Source: Phycisphaerae bacterium (GTDB taxonomy: Bacteria > Planctomycetota > Phycisphaerae > Sedimentisphaerales > Anaerobacaceae). Taken from it: DNA of 5,559 nucleotides. The notes beneath the pieces were generated by a model that searched no databases, was not told the origin of the DNA, and saw nothing but the letters and a program-made list of their open reading frames with translations. Location: the NCBI GenBank assembly GCA_030609625.1, contig JAUWBX010000179.1, forward strand, positions 1 to 5,559, given 5' to 3'. Positions 4,840 through 5,559 of the stretch are shown here, piece by piece (within the stretch, counting starts at the first letter, position 1; the number at the start of each line of letters is the position of its first letter). The position numbers and the translations under genes were made by a program.

Positions 4840-5208
4840 TTTTAAATTTTCAGAAATTGGGGAAAATTGGGTTTGAATTGGGTTTGAATTGGGTTTGTTT
4901 TTTTGGGGCCGGAAGGCGGTTTTGTTTTCATAATCCTCTATAACATATAAGTTTACGTTCATTTTGGGCTTTTCGGAAATTGGCTTTGAATTGGGTTTGT
5001 TTATTCGGACTACGAAATCATCTTTTTTCCTGTAACCCTTTGTTAAAGTTAAGTTTATATTCATTTTGTCCTTTTGGAGATTGGGTTTGATTGGGTTTGA
5101 ATTGGGTTTGTTTTCACTAAGTGTCCAATTGCGTTTTCTTTCATAATCCGTTGTATTATATAGATTTAAGTTCATTTGACTTTTTTGGAGATTGGGTTTG
5201 TTTTGCAT
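4840..5208 (-). repeat. NKPNSNPI-type repeat block, about 100-base units, 3.5 copies
   Basis: Read on the minus strand, units begin at 5202, 5112, 5001 and 4899 with AACAAACCCAAT (NKPN). Each full unit continues through KMNVNLY-like and DYENK-like segments. Full unit lengths are 90, 111 and 102 bases, all multiples of three, so reading phase is kept. Within units a 12-base word (TTGGGTTTGAAT on the plus strand) is itself repeated in tandem, for example at 4867-4897 and 5091-5110. No Shine-Dalgarno sequence precedes the ATG at 5208, and the frame runs on antisense into the cytochrome gene. I therefore annotate a repeat element rather than a protein. From memory, similar peptides are common among planctomycete hypothetical proteins; this was not checked. 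Confidence 0.75.
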
Positions 5209-5221
5209 AAAAAGGGGTGAT

Positions 5222-5241
5222 TTGTAGAGGCATCTCTACAA
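5222..5241. repeat. perfect 8-bp hairpin beside the repeat block
   Basis: TTGTAGAG (5222-5229) pairs exactly with CTCTACAA (5234-5241) around the four-base loop GCAT. It sits 14 bases from the end of the NKPN-type block and could mark the boundary of that element. No T run follows on the plus strand. Confidence 0.6.
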
Positions 5242-5270
5242 GTGTAAAGGGAAAGTTAGTGAAAAGTGAG

Positions 5271-5316
5271 CTAAAGTGCCTAAAGTGCCTAAAGTGACTA
5301 AAGTGAGCTAAAGTTG
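5271..5316. repeat. CTAAAGTG short tandem repeat, five copies
   Basis: Five tandem copies of CTAAAGTGM start at 5271, 5280, 5289, 5298 and 5308. The fourth has one extra base and the last is truncated to CTAAAGTT. A degenerate copy (GAAAAGTGAG) stands just before at 5261-5270. Unit length is not a multiple of three throughout, which argues against a coding role. Confidence 0.8.
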
Positions 5317-5330
5317 GAGGACAGAAGCGG

Positions 5331-5403
5331 GATTCTCGATTCTCGATACTTGATGCTCGACCACGGCGCGCAGGGACAGGGAAGCTGGATACTCGATGTT
5401 TGA
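5331..5403. repeat. GATNCTC heptanucleotide repeat
   Basis: Four tandem 7-base units, GATTCTC, GATTCTC, GATACTT and GATGCTC, run from 5331 to 5358. After a GC-rich interruption a further GATACTC-GATGTTT pair occurs at 5388-5401. The repeat is dispersed and degenerate. Its translation yields the IEYRESR-like peptides often called as spurious proteins. Confidence 0.75.
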
Positions 5404-5559
5404 GATGGTTCATATCTAAATTTAGTTAATATGGTTATTTGTCTTCTTATTGCCGGAGGCGAAAAAAGTAGCCCCTCTATAATTAGACGTAGCTGCATGT
5501 TTGATACGAAAAAAGTCCTCGAATATCGATTCGTGATTTTCGTAACTCGATGCCACTAA

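Larger units (their letters stand above)
4813..5559. other. gene-free right end made of mixed short repeats
   Basis: This 747-base stretch shows no convincing gene. From left to right it holds the NKPN-type repeat block (4840-5208), a hairpin (5222-5241), a 9-10-base tandem repeat (5271-5316) and a 7-base tandem repeat (5331-5360, with further copies near 5388). The last 155 bases are AT-rich; I see nothing there beyond degenerate CTCGAT-like words at 5517-5552. No terminator for the cytochrome fusion gene is evident after its stop at 4812. Confidence 0.7.

Noticed and set aside
3985..5208. 407-residue minus-strand frame starting in the NKPN repeat
   Set aside because: Its first third is the repeat block and the rest is antisense to the well-supported cytochrome/DUF1080 gene. 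It has no ribosome site.
4840..5208. CRISPR array
   Set aside because: Repeat units are long, degenerate and irregular (90-111 bases) with internal 12-base tandem words. There are no short identical repeats with unique spacers and no cas genes.
5156..5498. Two minus-strand frames with HFRHFRHF and ESRI-like peptides
   Set aside because: They are translations of the CTAAAGTG and GATNCTC tandem repeats with no ribosome site.

Overview
The window most likely comes from a planctomycete, probably a Phycisphaerae-like lineage. The reasons are a PEP-CTERM (exosortase-sorted) surface protein with a planctomycete-style tail, a Tat-exported aldo/keto reductase-family protein, a DUF1080 (3-keto-disaccharide hydrolase) domain, and large intergenic spacers filled with dispersed short repeats. 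This is inferred from gene content. No rRNA or other phylogenetic marker is present.

Left part (1-2000), fairly AT-rich. A small three-helix membrane protein of unknown function (minus strand, 7-411) is followed, reading rightwards, by a 163-residue PEP-CTERM protein (minus strand, 590-1081). The latter is built from three near-identical 38-residue repeats and has its own promoter, ribosome binding site and Rho-independent terminator. Diverging from it on the plus strand is an orphan protein (1267-1980) with a lysine-rich cytoplasmic head and a C-terminal pair of membrane helices.

Middle and right part (2050-4812), more GC-rich in its genes. A sigma70-like promoter at 2066-2094 leads into a chain of four back-to-back palindromes. 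These lie in the 5' leader of a Tat-signal aldo/keto reductase homologue (2194-3366) that appears to have lost most of the family's catalytic tetrad. A 399-base spacer follows, holding two nested palindromic, MITE-like elements. Next is a GTG-started exported protein (3766-4812) that joins a four-haem cytochrome c region to a DUF1080 domain. The two genes point the same way and both products should act outside the cytoplasm. A plausible but unproven reading is a periplasmic redox route on sugars or glycosides in which a 3-keto-sugar step is tied to cytochrome electron transfer.

Right end (4813-5559) has no convincing gene. It is a mosaic of repeat types: a block of about 100-base units that reads on the minus strand as an NKPNSNPI-type peptide, a perfect 8-bp hairpin, a 9-10-base tandem repeat and a 7-base tandem repeat.
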